Shown here: positions 45,941 to 56,978 of the stretch, piece after piece
Position numbering within the stretch: position 1 is the stretch's first letter
Layout of the letters: each line of letters opens with the position of its first letter
Assembly (NCBI RefSeq): GCF_900112485.1
Contig: NZ_FOMG01000008.1
Coordinates: 1-64,000, forward strand
Source of the DNA: Clostridium uliginosum
GTDB taxonomy: Bacteria > Bacillota > Clostridia > Clostridiales > Clostridiaceae
DNA length: 64,000 nt
Direction: 5' to 3'
Made by a program: the position numbers and the translations under genes
The notes under the pieces: model-generated
The model's database searches: none
What the model saw: only the letters and a program-made list of their open reading frames with translations
What the model was told of the DNA's origin: nothing

Positions 45941-46080
45941 TACAAATAAAAGTATTTTAATTTATGGCTATGTTTTAAAATAGTGTTGATATTTTATATA
46001 GCAATATCCATTTAGAACATAATCTATTGTATACTATCATAATAAAAATCAAAAAATGTTAACAAAGTATGAACAGATAA

Positions 46081-46110
46081 TTGACTTAAAATGTTTAATT
46101 ATTATATAGT
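46081..46110 (+). promoter_or_regulatory. Sigma-A-type promoter of the yicC-remA-gmk operon
   Basis: TTGACT (46081-46086), 18 bases, TATAGT (46105-46110), 45 bases before yicC. Confidence 0.55.
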
Positions 46111-46154
46111 TATGTTATTGAAGAAGGCAAACTTCTAAAGAGGAGGTGTAATCA

Positions 46155-47036
46155 ATGATAAGAAGCATGACAAGTTTTGGTAGAGCTCAAAGCCAAGAAG
46201 GTAAAGAAATATGTTTTTCAATAGAAATGAAAAGTGTAAACCATAGATACTTAGATGTGAATATTAGAATGCCTAAAGCTATGTTATCTTTAGAAGAAAA
46301 AATAAGAAGAGTAATTAATAATACACTTAGCAGAGGAAAAGTTGATGTTTTTATTAATTATAAAAGTTATTCTAAAGGAAATGCTGAGCCGGTTTTAAAT
46401 AGTGAACTAGCAAAACAATATTATAATTGTCTAAAAGAGATACAAGAACAATTAAATTTAGTTGATGATATAACAACAACTAAGATATCAAAATTACCAG
46501 AAGTGATTACTTTAGTAGAAAAAGAAGAAAATTTAGATGAAATTTTAAATGAAGTATTACCTTTAATACAAACTTCTCTTAACTCAATGGATGATATGAG
46601 AATAAAGGAAGGGGAAAAATTAAAGAGTGATATTTTAATAAAATTAAATGGAATAGAAACATATGTTAAACAAATAGAAGAAATAGCCAATGATATTCCT
46701 GAAAATTACAGACAAAAACTTCGAGAAAGATTAAAAGAACTATTAACAGGTGTAGAACTTGATGAAACTAGAATAGCACAAGAAGTAGCGATTTTATGCG
46801 ATAAAGCAGCTGTTGATGAGGAAGTTGTAAGACTTAGAAGTCATTTAAGTCAAGTAAGGCATACTTTAGAATTAGAAGAACCAGTTGGAAGAAAATTGGA
46901 CTTTATAATTCAAGAAATGAATAGAGAAGCTAATACAATAGGATCAAAGTCAACAAATATAGAAATGACCAATAAAGTAATAAATATAAAAGATATAATT
47001 GAAAAGATAAGAGAACAAGTTCAAAATATTGAGTAA
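46155..47036 (+). CDS. yicC: YicC family endoribonuclease
   Basis: A YicC/YloC-family protein of 293 aa; E. coli YicC has been reported as an endoribonuclease. It starts [11 protein letters not shown], the family N terminus, includes [13 protein letters not shown], and ends with the highly conserved [20 protein letters not shown] and a final coiled-coil-like helix. It leads the standard clostridial cluster yicC-remA-gmk-rpoZ-coaBC. AGAGGAGGTG is the ribosome site. Confidence 0.93.
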   Translation: MIRSMTSFGRAQSQEGKEICFSIEMKSVNHRYLDVNIRMPKAMLSLEEKIRRVINNTLSRGKVDVFINYKSYSKGNAEPVLNSELAKQYYNCLKEIQEQLNLVDDITTTKISKLPEVITLVEKEENLDEILNEVLPLIQTSLNSMDDMRIKEGEKLKSDILIKLNGIETYVKQIEEIANDIPENYRQKLRERLKELLTGVELDETRIAQEVAILCDKAAVDEEVVRLRSHLSQVRHTLELEEPVGRKLDFIIQEMNREANTIGSKSTNIEMTNKVINIKDIIEKIREQVQNIE

Positions 47037-47050
47037 TTAGGAGGAGAAGC

Positions 47051-47320
47051 ATGGGAATAAAATTGATAAACATAGGTTTCGGTAATATAGTTTCTGCAAA
47101 TAGATTGGTTGCTATTGTAAGTCCAGAATCAGCACCAATTAAAAGAATAATTCAAGAAGCTAGAGATAGAGGTATGTTAATAGATGCTACTTATGGAAGA
47201 AGAACAAGAGCAGTTATAATAACAGATAGCGATCATGTTATTTTATCAGCAGTTCAACCTGAAACTGTAGCACATAGATTAGCTACAAAAGATGATGTCG
47301 TTGATGAGGTTGATGAATAA
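47051..47320 (+). CDS. remA: RemA/DUF370 family DNA-binding regulator
   Basis: An 89-residue protein of the RemA family. In Bacillus RemA activates biofilm matrix genes. Motifs: [40 protein letters not shown] and [19 protein letters not shown]. In clostridia its targets are not known, so only the family is certain. The stop overlaps the gmk start by one base. Confidence 0.93.
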   Translation: MGIKLINIGFGNIVSANRLVAIVSPESAPIKRIIQEARDRGMLIDATYGRRTRAVIITDSDHVILSAVQPETVAHRLATKDDVVDEVDE

Positions 47321-47958
47321 TGAACAACAAAAAAAGAGGTTTATTAATTGTTATATCAGGTCCTTCAGGTGCTGGGAAAGGTACCATATGTAAGGAATTA
47401 CTTAAAAATAATAAAGATTTATCTTTATCAGTTTCTGCAACAACAAGATGTCCAAGAAACGGAGAAATAGACGGAGTTAATTATTATTTTTTAACAAGAG
47501 AAGAATTTGAAAAAAGAATAGATGAAAATGATTTTTTAGAAAATGCAGAAGTGTATGGCAACTATTATGGAACGCCTAAGTCTAATGTTGAAGAAACATT
47601 AGAAAATGGTAATGATGTCATTTTAGAAATAGATATACAAGGTGCTTTAAAAGTAAAAGAAAACACAGAAGAAGGAGTATTTATATTTATTCTTCCACCA
47701 TCAATGGAAGAATTAAAACAAAGAATTATAAAAAGAGGGAGTGAAACTCCTGAATCACTTATGAAAAGATTTAAATCTGCATATAAAGAAATAAATTTTG
47801 TTTCTAAATATAATTACGCAGTAGTAAATGATAAAGTTGATGTTGCAGTAGAAAAGTTAGAAGCTATAATATCAGCTGAAAAATGTAGGGTAGATAGACT
47901 AAAACATAGTATATTAGATTCAAAGGAGGACTTAATACATGAACAACTCTATGATTAA
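47320..47958 (+). CDS. gmk: Guanylate kinase
   Basis: Phosphorylates GMP to GDP. The P-loop ISGPSGAGKGT is at the N terminus, followed by SVSATTRCPRNGEIDGVNYYF (GMP-binding region) and ILEIDIQGALKVKE. 212 aa, normal. The 3' end overlaps rpoZ by 20 bases, and the rpoZ ribosome site AAGGAGG lies inside gmk. Confidence 0.97.
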   Translation: MNNKKRGLLIVISGPSGAGKGTICKELLKNNKDLSLSVSATTRCPRNGEIDGVNYYFLTREEFEKRIDENDFLENAEVYGNYYGTPKSNVEETLENGNDVILEIDIQGALKVKENTEEGVFIFILPPSMEELKQRIIKRGSETPESLMKRFKSAYKEINFVSKYNYAVVNDKVDVAVEKLEAIISAEKCRVDRLKHSILDSKEDLIHEQLYD

Positions 47959-48154
47959 TCCATCAATAGTAGACTTATTAACAAAGGTTGAGGACAGATA
48001 TTCCTTAGTAATTTTAACTTCAAAAAGAGCTAGAGAAATAATTGAAGGTGCAGAACCTTTAATTGATATAGATTCAAATAAGCCTTTAACAATAGCTATA
48101 AATGAAGTAGATAAAGATGCAGTTAAATATGAAAATGAAGACGAAAGAATGTAA
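47939..48154 (+). CDS. rpoZ: RNA polymerase omega subunit
   Basis: The 71-residue omega subunit. It has the conserved INPSIVDLLTKVEDRYSLVI and TSKRAREIIEGA segments. It starts inside the end of gmk, which points to coupled translation, and is followed by coaBC after five bases. Confidence 0.95.
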   Translation: MNNSMINPSIVDLLTKVEDRYSLVILTSKRAREIIEGAEPLIDIDSNKPLTIAINEVDKDAVKYENEDERM

Positions 48155-48159
48155 TAATA

Positions 48160-49341
48160 ATGAAAAGATGTGTTGTATTAGGAGTAAGCGGGGGTATTGC
48201 TGTTTATAAAGCACTAGAGATAATAAGCTTACTTAGAAAAAAAGATATTGAAGTTAGGGTTATTATGACAAAGTCAGCTACTGAATTTGTCACACCTCTT
48301 TCATTTCAAGCTCTTAGTCAGAATATGGTAACATGTGACATGTTTTCTGAACCTAAAGCTTGGGAAATTCAACATATAAGTTTAGCAGAAAAAGCAGACG
48401 TATTTTTAGTAGCGCCAGCGACTGCTAATATAATAGGTAAAGTTGCAAATGGGATAGCTGATGATATGCTTTCAACAACAATTATGGCAACAAATGCAAA
48501 GGTAATTTTTGCTCCTGCCATGAATACAAATATGTATAATAATCCTATAGTTCAAAAAAATATAGAGAAACTTAAAAGTTTCGGATATGAATTTATAGAA
48601 CCAGCAGCAGGAAGACTTGCTTGTGGTTCTATTGGAAAAGGTAAACTTGAAAGGCCTGAAGTAATAGTAGATAGGATTTTATCAGAATTTATTCCAAAGG
48701 ATTTGATTAATAAGAATGTTTTAGTTACAGCAGGACCTACTATTTCACCAATTGATCCTGTTAGATTTATTACTAATAGATCAAGTGGCAAGATGGGGTA
48801 TGCTATAGCTAAAGAAGCTAGAAATAGAGGCGCTAAAGTAACATTAATATCTGGTCCTACTTCATTAGAAATACCAAGTAATGTTGAGTTTATTAGAATT
48901 TCAACTAATGAGGAAATGAAAGAGGAAGTAATTAAACATTTCAACGAAGCTGATATTGTGATAAAGTCAGCAGCTGTTGCTGATTATAAGATCAGAGAAT
49001 ATAGTGCTCATAAAATAAAAAAAAGTGATGGAGATTTAGAATTAGCTTTTTCAAGAGATAGTGATATTCTTATGGAATTAGGTAGTAAAAAAGAAAAGCA
49101 AATTTTGGTTGGATTTGCTGCAGAAAGTCAAGATTTAAAAGAGAATGCACAAAGAAAACTTAAAAAGAAAAATTTGGACTATATTGTAGCAAATGACATA
49201 ACAAGCAATGATACTGGATTTGCATCAGAAGATAATAAAGTAATTATTTTATCTAAAGAAGGTAAGCAAATTAAATTAGATAAAATGAGCAAGAGTGATA
49301 TTGCAAGTAATTTATTTGATATTATTGTTGGAAAGCGCTAA
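48160..49341 (+). CDS. coaBC: Bifunctional phosphopantothenoylcysteine decarboxylase / synthetase
   Basis: Catalyses two steps of coenzyme A synthesis. The N-terminal CoaC flavoprotein has CVVLGVSGGIAVYKALE, HISLAEKADVFLVAPATAN and the substrate-clamp Cys in AAGRLACGSIGKG (about residue 155). The C-terminal CoaB has VLVTAGPTISPIDPVRF and NRSSGKMGYAIAKEA. 393 aa, full length. The stop lies inside the left part of a terminator hairpin. Confidence 0.96.
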   Translation: MKRCVVLGVSGGIAVYKALEIISLLRKKDIEVRVIMTKSATEFVTPLSFQALSQNMVTCDMFSEPKAWEIQHISLAEKADVFLVAPATANIIGKVANGIADDMLSTTIMATNAKVIFAPAMNTNMYNNPIVQKNIEKLKSFGYEFIEPAAGRLACGSIGKGKLERPEVIVDRILSEFIPKDLINKNVLVTAGPTISPIDPVRFITNRSSGKMGYAIAKEARNRGAKVTLISGPTSLEIPSNVEFIRISTNEEMKEEVIKHFNEADIVIKSAAVADYKIREYSAHKIKKSDGDLELAFSRDSDILMELGSKKEKQILVGFAAESQDLKENAQRKLKKKNLDYIVANDITSNDTGFASEDNKVIILSKEGKQIKLDKMSKSDIASNLFDIIVGKR

Positions 49342-49358
49342 ATTTGCGCTTTCTTCTT
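49331..49358 (+). terminator. Terminator overlapping the coaBC stop
   Basis: An 8-bp stem GAAAGCGC / GCGCTTTC with loop TAAATTT, then TTCTTA. The coaBC TAA is in the loop. The T-run is weak, so partial read-through toward priA is possible. Confidence 0.65.
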
Positions 49359-49518
49359 AGGCATCTAAAAAAATAACAGTCCAATATGCGATGTATATTT
49401 TGTGCAAGATGAGGAGAGGAAGGTTACTGATAGTTGGTACTATCAGTAAATTTCACCTTACAAAGTAAGGCGCAAAATAAACTAGTATACAAACTAGTTA
49501 TTTTTTGAAGATGCCTTA
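49356..49518 (-). repeat. Interspersed palindromic repeat, diverged short form, copy 7 (reverse)
   Basis: About 163 bases between coaBC and priA. The ends (TTAGGCATCTAAAAAAATAAC and GTTATTTTTTGAAGATGCCTTA) form well-paired arms even though their sequence has drifted from other copies. The central hairpin is ACTGATAG-TTGGTA-CTATCAGT with outward extension. GAGGAGAGG precedes it, and a GCGCAAAATAAACTAGTATAC block matches the reverse-oriented internal segment of copies 4 and 5. Confidence 0.82.
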
Positions 49519-49559
49519 TAAACAACAAAAAAATGCGTCTTAAAAAAGGGTGAATTTAT

Positions 49560-51761
49560 ATGAGCATTTATGCTGAAATAATTATAAACAGTGATGCAAA
49601 TGAGGTAGATAGACCTTTTACTTATAGGATTCCAGATGAACTTGTTGACAAAATTAATGTTGGATTTAGGGTTAAAGTACCATTTGGAAAATCCAATAGA
49701 GGTGTTGAAGGTTTTGTATTTTCAATTTTAACAGAAGAAATAGATTTTAAATATAAAATTAAAAGTATTATTACTATATGTGATGATTATCCTATATTAA
49801 CTAATGATGATATTAAACTTATTAAATTTTTAAAATCTAAATACCTTTGTAAATTTATCGATGCTATAAGACTTTTGATTCCAGTTGGAATTATGAAAGG
49901 CCTGAAAAATAAAAAGAAAAGTGTGATATTTACAGCACAACAGTTAGATGAAGAAAAGTTAAAAAAAGAAAATTACATAAATCTTTATAAGTTTGTATCT
50001 TTGAATGAAGGCGTATTTACGAAAAGTCAGTTAATTAAGGAAAAAGGATTTTCACTTTATTCTTTAAATAAGTTGATAGAAAAAGGATTTTTAAAGTCAG
50101 AAGAAAAAGTAGTATTTCGATATAATATTCGTCACTATAATGATGATATACCTAAAGTATTAACACAAGAGCAAAGTAATGCATTGGATATAATTTTAAA
50201 GGGTAAAGAGTTAAAATATTTAATAAAAGGGGTTACTGGTTCAGGGAAAACAGAAGTATATATGAACTTAGTTCAAGAAACTTTAAAGTCTGGTAAGAGT
50301 TGTATAGTTTTAGTCCCGGAAATATCATTAACTCCTCAAATGATTGAAAGATTTAAAGGAAGATTTGGGGATGATATAGCACTTTTTCATAGTAGACTTT
50401 CAGAAGGTGAAAGATTTGATGAGTGGTATAGGATTAAACAAGGGAAAGCAAAATTAGTTATAGGAGCTAGAAGTGCTATTTTTCTACCTATGCAAGATTT
50501 GGGATTAATTATAATTGATGAAGAGCATGAAACAACTTATAAATCTGAACAAAATCCTAAGTATCATACAATTGAGGTAGGTGAATTTATAAGTGATATA
50601 AAAGCATGTAAGTTAATATTAGGTTCTGCAACTCCTAGCGTTGAAAGCTACTACAAATCTTTAAAAGGAAAATATAAGTTGATAGAAATGACTAAAAGAG
50701 TAAACAAGAGGAATATGCCTAAATTTGATATAATAGATATGAGAGAAGAATTAAAGGCAAACAATCTTTCTTTATTCAGTAGAAAACTTTATTCTTCAAT
50801 TGAACAGAATTTAAAAGATAAGAACCAGATAATTTTGTTTTTAAATAGAAGAGGATTTTCCACATTTATATCATGTAGAAGTTGTGGATATGTATTTAAA
50901 TGTCCAGAATGTGATGTTTCAATGACATATCATAAAAATGGATATTTAATATGCCATTATTGTGGGAGAGCAGAAAAAGTAAGTAAAACATGTCCCAAAT
51001 GTAAAAGCAAATATGTTAAATTTTTTGGAGCAGGTACTGAAAGAGTTGAACTAGAAGTTAAAAGGTATTTTCCAAAAGCTAATGTGCTAAGGATGGATGT
51101 AGATACAACAAGACATAAAAATTCTCATGAATCTATTTATAATGCTTTTAAAAATGGAGAAGGAGATATTTTAATTGGAACTCAAATGATTGCTAAAGGA
51201 TTAGATTTTCCAAATGTAACACTAGTTGGAGTATTAGCTGCTGATATATCAATGAACATTCCTGATTATAGATCTGGAGAGAGAACTTTTCAAATAATTA
51301 CTCAAGTTGCAGGAAGAGCGGGTAGAGGCGAAAAAGAAGGAAATGTAATTGTGCAAACGTACAATCCAAATCATTATAGTCTTGAATATGCAAGAAAAGA
51401 AGATTATGACTCTTTATTTAAAGAAGAGATTACACTTAGAAATATTATGAATAATCCACCATTTGCTAAGATACTATTAATTAATGTTTCCTCAAAATTT
51501 GAAGAAAAACTAAAAAAATTCATGTATAATTTGGAAGAAAAGTTGGAAGAATTAATCACAGGAATGAATTTAACATTATTAGGACCAGTACCTTGTATAA
51601 TTACCAAATTAAAGGATAATTATAGGTGGCAGATAATTATAAAAGGGAATATAAGTGATGATTTTAGCAAAAAAGTAAAAGATAGGGTTTATCTATTAAA
51701 TAAGAGTGTATATAATGAAATAAGGGTTAGTATTGATATAAACCCAAATAATATGACGTAG
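49560..51761 (+). CDS. priA: Primosomal replication protein N' (PriA helicase)
   Basis: Restarts stalled replication forks. The N-terminal DNA-binding domain ([15 protein letters not shown]) is followed by the helicase core: Walker [14 protein letters not shown] (about residue 225), [29 protein letters not shown] and [11 protein letters not shown]. Eight zinc cysteines are at [16 protein letters not shown] and [20 protein letters not shown] (about 440-480). Then come [27 protein letters not shown] and [13 protein letters not shown]. 733 aa, complete. Confidence 0.97.
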   Translation: MSIYAEIIINSDANEVDRPFTYRIPDELVDKINVGFRVKVPFGKSNRGVEGFVFSILTEEIDFKYKIKSIITICDDYPILTNDDIKLIKFLKSKYLCKFIDAIRLLIPVGIMKGLKNKKKSVIFTAQQLDEEKLKKENYINLYKFVSLNEGVFTKSQLIKEKGFSLYSLNKLIEKGFLKSEEKVVFRYNIRHYNDDIPKVLTQEQSNALDIILKGKELKYLIKGVTGSGKTEVYMNLVQETLKSGKSCIVLVPEISLTPQMIERFKGRFGDDIALFHSRLSEGERFDEWYRIKQGKAKLVIGARSAIFLPMQDLGLIIIDEEHETTYKSEQNPKYHTIEVGEFISDIKACKLILGSATPSVESYYKSLKGKYKLIEMTKRVNKRNMPKFDIIDMREELKANNLSLFSRKLYSSIEQNLKDKNQIILFLNRRGFSTFISCRSCGYVFKCPECDVSMTYHKNGYLICHYCGRAEKVSKTCPKCKSKYVKFFGAGTERVELEVKRYFPKANVLRMDVDTTRHKNSHESIYNAFKNGEGDILIGTQMIAKGLDFPNVTLVGVLAADISMNIPDYRSGERTFQIITQVAGRAGRGEKEGNVIVQTYNPNHYSLEYARKEDYDSLFKEEITLRNIMNNPPFAKILLINVSSKFEEKLKKFMYNLEEKLEELITGMNLTLLGPVPCIITKLKDNYRWQIIIKGNISDDFSKKVKDRVYLLNKSVYNEIRVSIDINPNNMT

Positions 51762-51775
51762 GGGGAATGAGTAAC

Positions 51776-52228
51776 ATGGCATTAAGAAATGTAAGAAAAT
51801 TTGGAGATCCAATATTAAGAAAGAAATGTAGAGAAGTTGATAATATAGATGGAAGATTATTAACTTTAATTAATGATATGAAAGAAACAATGTATGATTT
51901 AGATGGAGTTGGTCTTGCAGCACCACAAGTTGGGATATTAAAAAGATTATTTATTATAGATATTGGAGAAGGTCCACTAGTATTTATAAATGCTGAAATA
52001 CTAGAAACTGAAGGAACACAAATAGACGAAGAAGGATGCTTAAGCTTACCAGGTGAAACTGCAGAAGTAAAAAGACCAAATTATGTTAAAGCTAGAGCTT
52101 TGAATGAAAAAGGCGAAGAATTTGAAATAGAAGCTGAAGAACTTTTAGCAAGAGCTATATGTCATGAATATGATCACTTAAATGGAACTTTATTTACAGA
52201 TAGAGCTAAGAAAAACGGGAGGAGCTAA
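51776..52228 (+). CDS. def: Peptide deformylase
   Basis: Removes the formyl group from new proteins. The three motifs are [10 protein letters not shown] (about residue 40), EGCLSLPG (about 85) and the metal site HEYDHLNG (about 130). An in-frame ATG at 51767 is an alternative; the GGGGGAA site is better spaced for this one, which gives [16 protein letters not shown], the usual N terminus. It is coupled with fmt (gap of three bases), the matching formylation enzyme. Confidence 0.95.
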   Translation: MALRNVRKFGDPILRKKCREVDNIDGRLLTLINDMKETMYDLDGVGLAAPQVGILKRLFIIDIGEGPLVFINAEILETEGTQIDEEGCLSLPGETAEVKRPNYVKARALNEKGEEFEIEAEELLARAICHEYDHLNGTLFTDRAKKNGRS

Positions 52229-52231
52229 TAA

Positions 52232-53161
52232 ATGAATTTAGTATTTATGGGTACTCCGGATTTTGCAGTTCCATCTTTAAAAAAATTGATAGAGGAACAT
52301 GAAGTTAAAGCTATACTCACTCAACCAGATAAACCTAAAGGTAGAGGAAAAAAGATGGCATATTCTTCTGTTAAGGAAGAAGCTTTAAAGCATAATATTC
52401 CAGTATATCAACCTATAAAGCTTAAAGATGATAGGGGTTTAATTGATAAACTAAAAGAAATAAATCCAGACTTTATTATTGTAGTAGCGTTTGGCCAAAT
52501 TTTGACTAAAGAAGTATTAGATATACCAAAGTTTGGATGTATAAATCTTCATGCATCACTGCTTCCTATGTATAGAGGTGCAGCACCATTAAATTGGGCA
52601 ATAATAAAAGGTGAAAAAGTTTCAGGTAATACGACTATGCTTATGGACGTAGGATTAGATACTGGGGATATGCTACTTAAGGATGAAATTAAAATAACTA
52701 AAGATATGACATCTGGAGAATTACATGATATTTTAATGATAAGAGGAGCAGATCTTTTAATTAAAACAATAGAAGGATTGTATAAGGGTGAAATAAATCC
52801 AATAAAACAAGAAGAAGATACTTTTTATGCAAAGATGCTTAATAAAGAATTAGCACATATAAATTGGACAGAAAATGCATATGATGTTAATAATCTTGTT
52901 AGAGGTTTAAATCCTTGGCCAATTGCTTATACTGAATATAAAGGCGAAAGAATGAAGATATATAAAACTACGGTTTTAGAGGAACAAAGTTCTATGAAGC
53001 CTGGTACTATAATTGACGTAAGTAAAGAAGGTATAAGTGTTGCTTGTAAAGAAAATATACTTGTTATAGAAAAAGTTCAGTTTCCTAACGGAAAACCACT
53101 TACTATAGAACAATATATAAATGGTCATAGCATAGATAAGAATATAATTTTAGGAGAATAG
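52232..53161 (+). CDS. fmt: Methionyl-tRNA formyltransferase
   Basis: Formylates initiator Met-tRNA. The N-terminal domain has [18 protein letters not shown] and the folate/catalytic loop [20 protein letters not shown] (about residue 107). The C-terminal OB-fold tRNA-binding part has [20 protein letters not shown]. 309 aa, normal. Confidence 0.97.
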   Translation: MNLVFMGTPDFAVPSLKKLIEEHEVKAILTQPDKPKGRGKKMAYSSVKEEALKHNIPVYQPIKLKDDRGLIDKLKEINPDFIIVVAFGQILTKEVLDIPKFGCINLHASLLPMYRGAAPLNWAIIKGEKVSGNTTMLMDVGLDTGDMLLKDEIKITKDMTSGELHDILMIRGADLLIKTIEGLYKGEINPIKQEEDTFYAKMLNKELAHINWTENAYDVNNLVRGLNPWPIAYTEYKGERMKIYKTTVLEEQSSMKPGTIIDVSKEGISVACKENILVIEKVQFPNGKPLTIEQYINGHSIDKNIILGE

Positions 53162-53173
53162 GAGTAATATATT

Positions 53174-53848
53174 ATGTTTTTTGATTCTACGATGATAATA
53201 TTAATTCCTGCAATGATAATTGCTTTTTGGGCACAAACTAAAGTTAATTCTGCTTATACTAAGTATAGTAAAGTAAGAACAATGAATGGTTATAGCGGAC
53301 AGCAGATAGCTAGAATGATATTAGATGAAGCAGGTCTTTGGGATGTACCAATAGAATTGGTAAACACTAAATTGGGTGATCACTATGATCCATCAAGCAG
53401 AATTCTTAGATTATCACCAGAAGTATATTCAGGTCAAACTATAGCAGCCGCTGGTATTGCAGCACATGAAGTAGGGCATGCGATACAACATAAAGAAACG
53501 TATAAACCTTTAGTAATAAGAAATTCAATTGTACCTGTTGTTAATTTTAGTTCAAGTTTTTCATGGATTTTGTTTCTGGCAGGAATATTAATGGGACTTA
53601 AGGGATTGGTTACTTTAGGAATAGTATTATTTTCGGGCGCTGTAATTTTTCAATTAATCACATTGCCGGTTGAATTTAATGCTTCAACTAGAGCTCTAAA
53701 CGTATTGAAATCTAGAAATATTTTATATGCAGATGAAGTAAAGGGAGCAGCTAAAGTTTTAGATGCAGCAGCTATGACTTATGTAGCAGCAGCATTAATG
53801 GCAATATCACAATTAATTAGACTTATTGCAATTAGTAATAGAGATTAA
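53174..53848 (+). CDS. YugP-like membrane zinc metallopeptidase
   Basis: A 224-residue membrane protein with the metallopeptidase motif HEVGHAIQH (about residue 98). Hydrophobic stretches are at about residues 5-20, 120-140 and 145-165. The family-typical N-terminal NGYSGQQIARMILDEAGL is present. Its substrates are unknown. It lies between fmt and rsmB, a common clostridial arrangement, 12 bases after fmt. Confidence 0.9.
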   Translation: MFFDSTMIILIPAMIIAFWAQTKVNSAYTKYSKVRTMNGYSGQQIARMILDEAGLWDVPIELVNTKLGDHYDPSSRILRLSPEVYSGQTIAAAGIAAHEVGHAIQHKETYKPLVIRNSIVPVVNFSSSFSWILFLAGILMGLKGLVTLGIVLFSGAVIFQLITLPVEFNASTRALNVLKSRNILYADEVKGAAKVLDAAAMTYVAAALMAISQLIRLIAISNRD

Positions 53849-53881
53849 AGCAAAAAAAGATTAAAGTAAAAGAGGTAGTAT

Positions 53882-55198
53882 ATGAATTGTAGAAATTTAG
53901 CAGTAAAAGTATTAAGAAGAGTTATAAATGAAGGAGCATATTCTAATATAGTTCTTTCAAAAGAATTAAATGATGCAGATTTAGCAGATAAGGATAAATC
54001 ATTGTTAACAGAAATTGTATATGGTGTTTTAAGAAGAAAGAAAACATTAGATATTATAATTTCAAATTTTGTAAGAGACATTAAATTTATGGATGATGAA
54101 GTTTTAAATATTCTAAGAGTAGCTATATATCAAATGGCTTTTTTAGATAAGATACCAAGCTATGCAGCTTGTAATGAAGCAGTAGATGATGCAAAGAAAA
54201 TATCTGAAGATGCATCTAAACTTGTAAATGGCATACTAAGAAATTATACTAAAAATCCAGATGATATTAAAGTTCCTGGTAATAAGATTGATGAATATGC
54301 ATATAAATTTTCATTTGAACCTTGGATGATAAGACTTTTAATTAAGCAATATGGAGAAGATATAGCAAAAAAAATTATGTCTGGATTAAATCAAACTCCA
54401 AAGGTTAGTGTAAGAGTAAATAATGTTAAATGTCATTATGATGAAGTTTTTGATGAATTAGTTGAAATGGGATATTCAGTTGAAGATGGATTTGTTTGTC
54501 CAGAAGCTATTTCAATTAAAGGTGGTAGTTCAATACAAGATAATCCTTTATTTAAGGAAGGTAAGGTTACTGTGCAAGATGAAAGTGCTATGTTAGTTGC
54601 GCCTTTACTTGAACTAGAACCTAATATGAAAGTATTAGATTTATGCAGTGCACCAGGAGGAAAGACAACTCATATAGCTGAAATATTAGAAAATACTGGT
54701 GAAGTATCAGCTTTTGATATACATGAGTCTAAACTAGGATTAATAAAAGAAAATTGTGAGAGATTAGGTCTTACAAATGTAAAACTTGAATTAGGTGATG
54801 CAACCAAATTAAATGCTAACCTAGTTGCATATGCAGATAGAGTGTTAATAGATGTCCCATGTTCAGGTGTTGGAATAATAAGAAAAAAACCTGAGATAAA
54901 ATGGAATAAAAAAAGAACGGATTTAAGAGAGATTATTCCAATTCAAAGGGATATTATGAAAAATGCATGGGAATATTTAAAAACTGGTGGAATTATGATA
55001 TATTCAACATGCACACTTAATAAAGAAGAAAATGAAGAAAATATAGAATGGTTTTTAAATACACATAAAGACTGTAAAATAAAGAAGATTTTCATTGGTA
55101 AGGAAGATAATCTAGTATACAATAAAGAGGGATATTTGACTATTATGCCTAATGAAAATATGGATGGATTTTTTGTTGCAAAACTAGAAAAGCAATAA
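53882..55198 (+). CDS. rsmB: 16S rRNA (cytosine-967-C5)-methyltransferase RsmB
   Basis: The N-terminal NusB-like RNA-binding domain (residues 1-140, NCRNLAVKVLRRVINEGAYS) is fused to a SAM methyltransferase with LDLCSAPGGKTTHIAEIL (about residue 258). The two catalytic cysteines are in DVPCSGVGIIRKKPEIKW and YSTCTLNKEENEEN. 438 aa, complete. It shares a run with rlmN, another rRNA methyltransferase. Confidence 0.95.
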   Translation: MNCRNLAVKVLRRVINEGAYSNIVLSKELNDADLADKDKSLLTEIVYGVLRRKKTLDIIISNFVRDIKFMDDEVLNILRVAIYQMAFLDKIPSYAACNEAVDDAKKISEDASKLVNGILRNYTKNPDDIKVPGNKIDEYAYKFSFEPWMIRLLIKQYGEDIAKKIMSGLNQTPKVSVRVNNVKCHYDEVFDELVEMGYSVEDGFVCPEAISIKGGSSIQDNPLFKEGKVTVQDESAMLVAPLLELEPNMKVLDLCSAPGGKTTHIAEILENTGEVSAFDIHESKLGLIKENCERLGLTNVKLELGDATKLNANLVAYADRVLIDVPCSGVGIIRKKPEIKWNKKRTDLREIIPIQRDIMKNAWEYLKTGGIMIYSTCTLNKEENEENIEWFLNTHKDCKIKKIFIGKEDNLVYNKEGYLTIMPNENMDGFFVAKLEKQ

Positions 55199-55212
55199 TA
55201 GTAGGTGAATAA

Positions 55213-56256
55213 ATGAAAAATTTGTTAGATTATACGTTAGAAGAACTTATGTTATGGATGAAAGAAAATGGTGAAAGTTCATTTAGGGCAAAACAAGTAA
55301 TCTCATGGATATATAAAGGAGTTAAAGATTTTAATGGTATGAAAAATATACCTAAATCTTTAACCCAAAAGCTTGAGGAGAATTTTAAAATTGAATTACC
55401 TAAAATTGAAGAAATATATAAGTCTGAAATTGATGGTACTGAAAAGTTTCTTCTGGAATTTTCAGATGGTAATTTAATAGAAAGTGTATTAATGAGATAT
55501 AAGCATGGAAACTCTATATGTATATCAACACAAGTTGGTTGTAGAATGGGATGTAAATTTTGTGCATCAACAATTGAAGGTAGAGTTAGAAACTTGACAA
55601 GTGGTGAAATATTATCAGAAATAATTGTTGTTCAAGATTATATTGGAGAAAGAATTTCAAATGTTGTTTTAATGGGTAGTGGAGAACCTTTAGATAACTA
55701 TGATAATGTTATAAAATTTTTAGAAGTAGTTTCTGCAGAATATGGATTAAACATTGGTCAAAGACATATAACGTTATCTACATGTGGGATTGTACCTAAA
55801 ATATATGAACTTGCAGATAAAGATTTTAGTGTTACACTTGCTATATCACTTCATGCATTTAGTGATGAAAAAAGAAAAGAAATTATGCCTATAGCTAATA
55901 AGTATAATATTGAAGAAGTTTTGACTTCGTGTCGTTATTTTATTGAAAAAACTAATAGAAGAGTTACTTTTGAATATGCACTTGTAAAAGGTATTAATGA
56001 TACAAAAGAAGACGCTAAAGCATTGAGCAAGTTATTAAAAGGAATGCTATGTCATGTTAATTTAATACCAATAAATGAAATAAAGGAAAGCTCATATAAG
56101 AGATCATCTAAGGAATCAATAAAAGATTTTTCTGATATATTAAAAAGTCTAGGTATAGAAGTAACTGTTAGAAGGGAAATGGGAAGTGACATTAATGCAG
56201 CATGTGGACAACTTAGACGAAGTTATATAGATACCCAAAAGATAGGGGGAGAATAA
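55213..56256 (+). CDS. rlmN: Dual-specificity RNA methyltransferase RlmN
   Basis: A radical SAM enzyme that makes 2-methyladenosine in 23S rRNA (A2503) and tRNA. The cluster motif C-x3-C-x2-C is in [20 protein letters not shown] (about residue 110). The family motifs [32 protein letters not shown] and [13 protein letters not shown] follow. The C-terminal catalytic Cys is in [10 protein letters not shown]. 347 aa. Confidence 0.96.
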   Translation: MKNLLDYTLEELMLWMKENGESSFRAKQVISWIYKGVKDFNGMKNIPKSLTQKLEENFKIELPKIEEIYKSEIDGTEKFLLEFSDGNLIESVLMRYKHGNSICISTQVGCRMGCKFCASTIEGRVRNLTSGEILSEIIVVQDYIGERISNVVLMGSGEPLDNYDNVIKFLEVVSAEYGLNIGQRHITLSTCGIVPKIYELADKDFSVTLAISLHAFSDEKRKEIMPIANKYNIEEVLTSCRYFIEKTNRRVTFEYALVKGINDTKEDAKALSKLLKGMLCHVNLIPINEIKESSYKRSSKESIKDFSDILKSLGIEVTVRREMGSDINAACGQLRRSYIDTQKIGGE

Positions 56257-56257
56257 T

Positions 56258-56977
56258 ATGGTTGGCTTAGTTAGTGATGTAGGATTAAAAAGAACTTTAA
56301 ATGAGGATTTTGCTATTTATTTAGAAAAAGATGAATTTAAGATATACGTAGTAACAGATGGTATGGGTGGACATAATGCTGGTGAAATTGCCAGCAAAAT
56401 GGCAGCGGAACAAATTATAAAATGCGTAGGTGAGGAATTTTTTTCTACAACAAAAGAAGAATTGATTGAAGTAGCTATTCAAAAATCAAATGAAATAGTA
56501 TTTGAATACTCAAAAACAAATGAAACTTTGAATGGAATGGGTACTACAGTCACTGCTTGTTTAATAACTAAGGATTTTATTCAAGTTGCAAATGTTGGAG
56601 ATAGTTCTTGTTTAGCAATAAAAAATGGAGAGATTAAAAAAATTACGAAAGATCATTCTTTGGTACAAGAATTGGTTGATTCTGGGAGTATAACAGAAAA
56701 AGATGCAGTAAATCATCCTAAAAAGAATATTATAACTAGGGCTCTTGGAACTAGTAGAAGTGTTAATGTGGATATTTTTGAGTTGAAAAATAATGATTAT
56801 GATATATATATACTATGCTCAGATGGATTGACAAACGAACTAACAAATGAAGAAATATTATCCATAATTAAAGAAGAAAATAACTATATTAATGCAGCTA
56901 AAAGGTTAGTAAGTTTGGCAAAAGAAAAAGGTGGCAGAGATAACATAACAGTATTGCTGTTTGGAGGAGAGATGTAG
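56258..56977 (+). CDS. stp: PP2C-type Ser/Thr phosphatase (Stp/PrpC)
   Basis: The phosphatase that opposes the PASTA kinase encoded next. Metal-binding motifs are TDGMGGHNAGEIAS (about residue 34), VANVGDSSCLAI (about 112), ILCSDGLTNELTNEE (about 187) and GGRDNITVLLF at the end. 239 aa. The following kinase gene begins two bases after its stop, and the kinase ribosome site lies inside this gene. Confidence 0.95.
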   Translation: MVGLVSDVGLKRTLNEDFAIYLEKDEFKIYVVTDGMGGHNAGEIASKMAAEQIIKCVGEEFFSTTKEELIEVAIQKSNEIVFEYSKTNETLNGMGTTVTACLITKDFIQVANVGDSSCLAIKNGEIKKITKDHSLVQELVDSGSITEKDAVNHPKKNIITRALGTSRSVNVDIFELKNNDYDIYILCSDGLTNELTNEEILSIIKEENNYINAAKRLVSLAKEKGGRDNITVLLFGGEM

Positions 56978-56978
56978 T

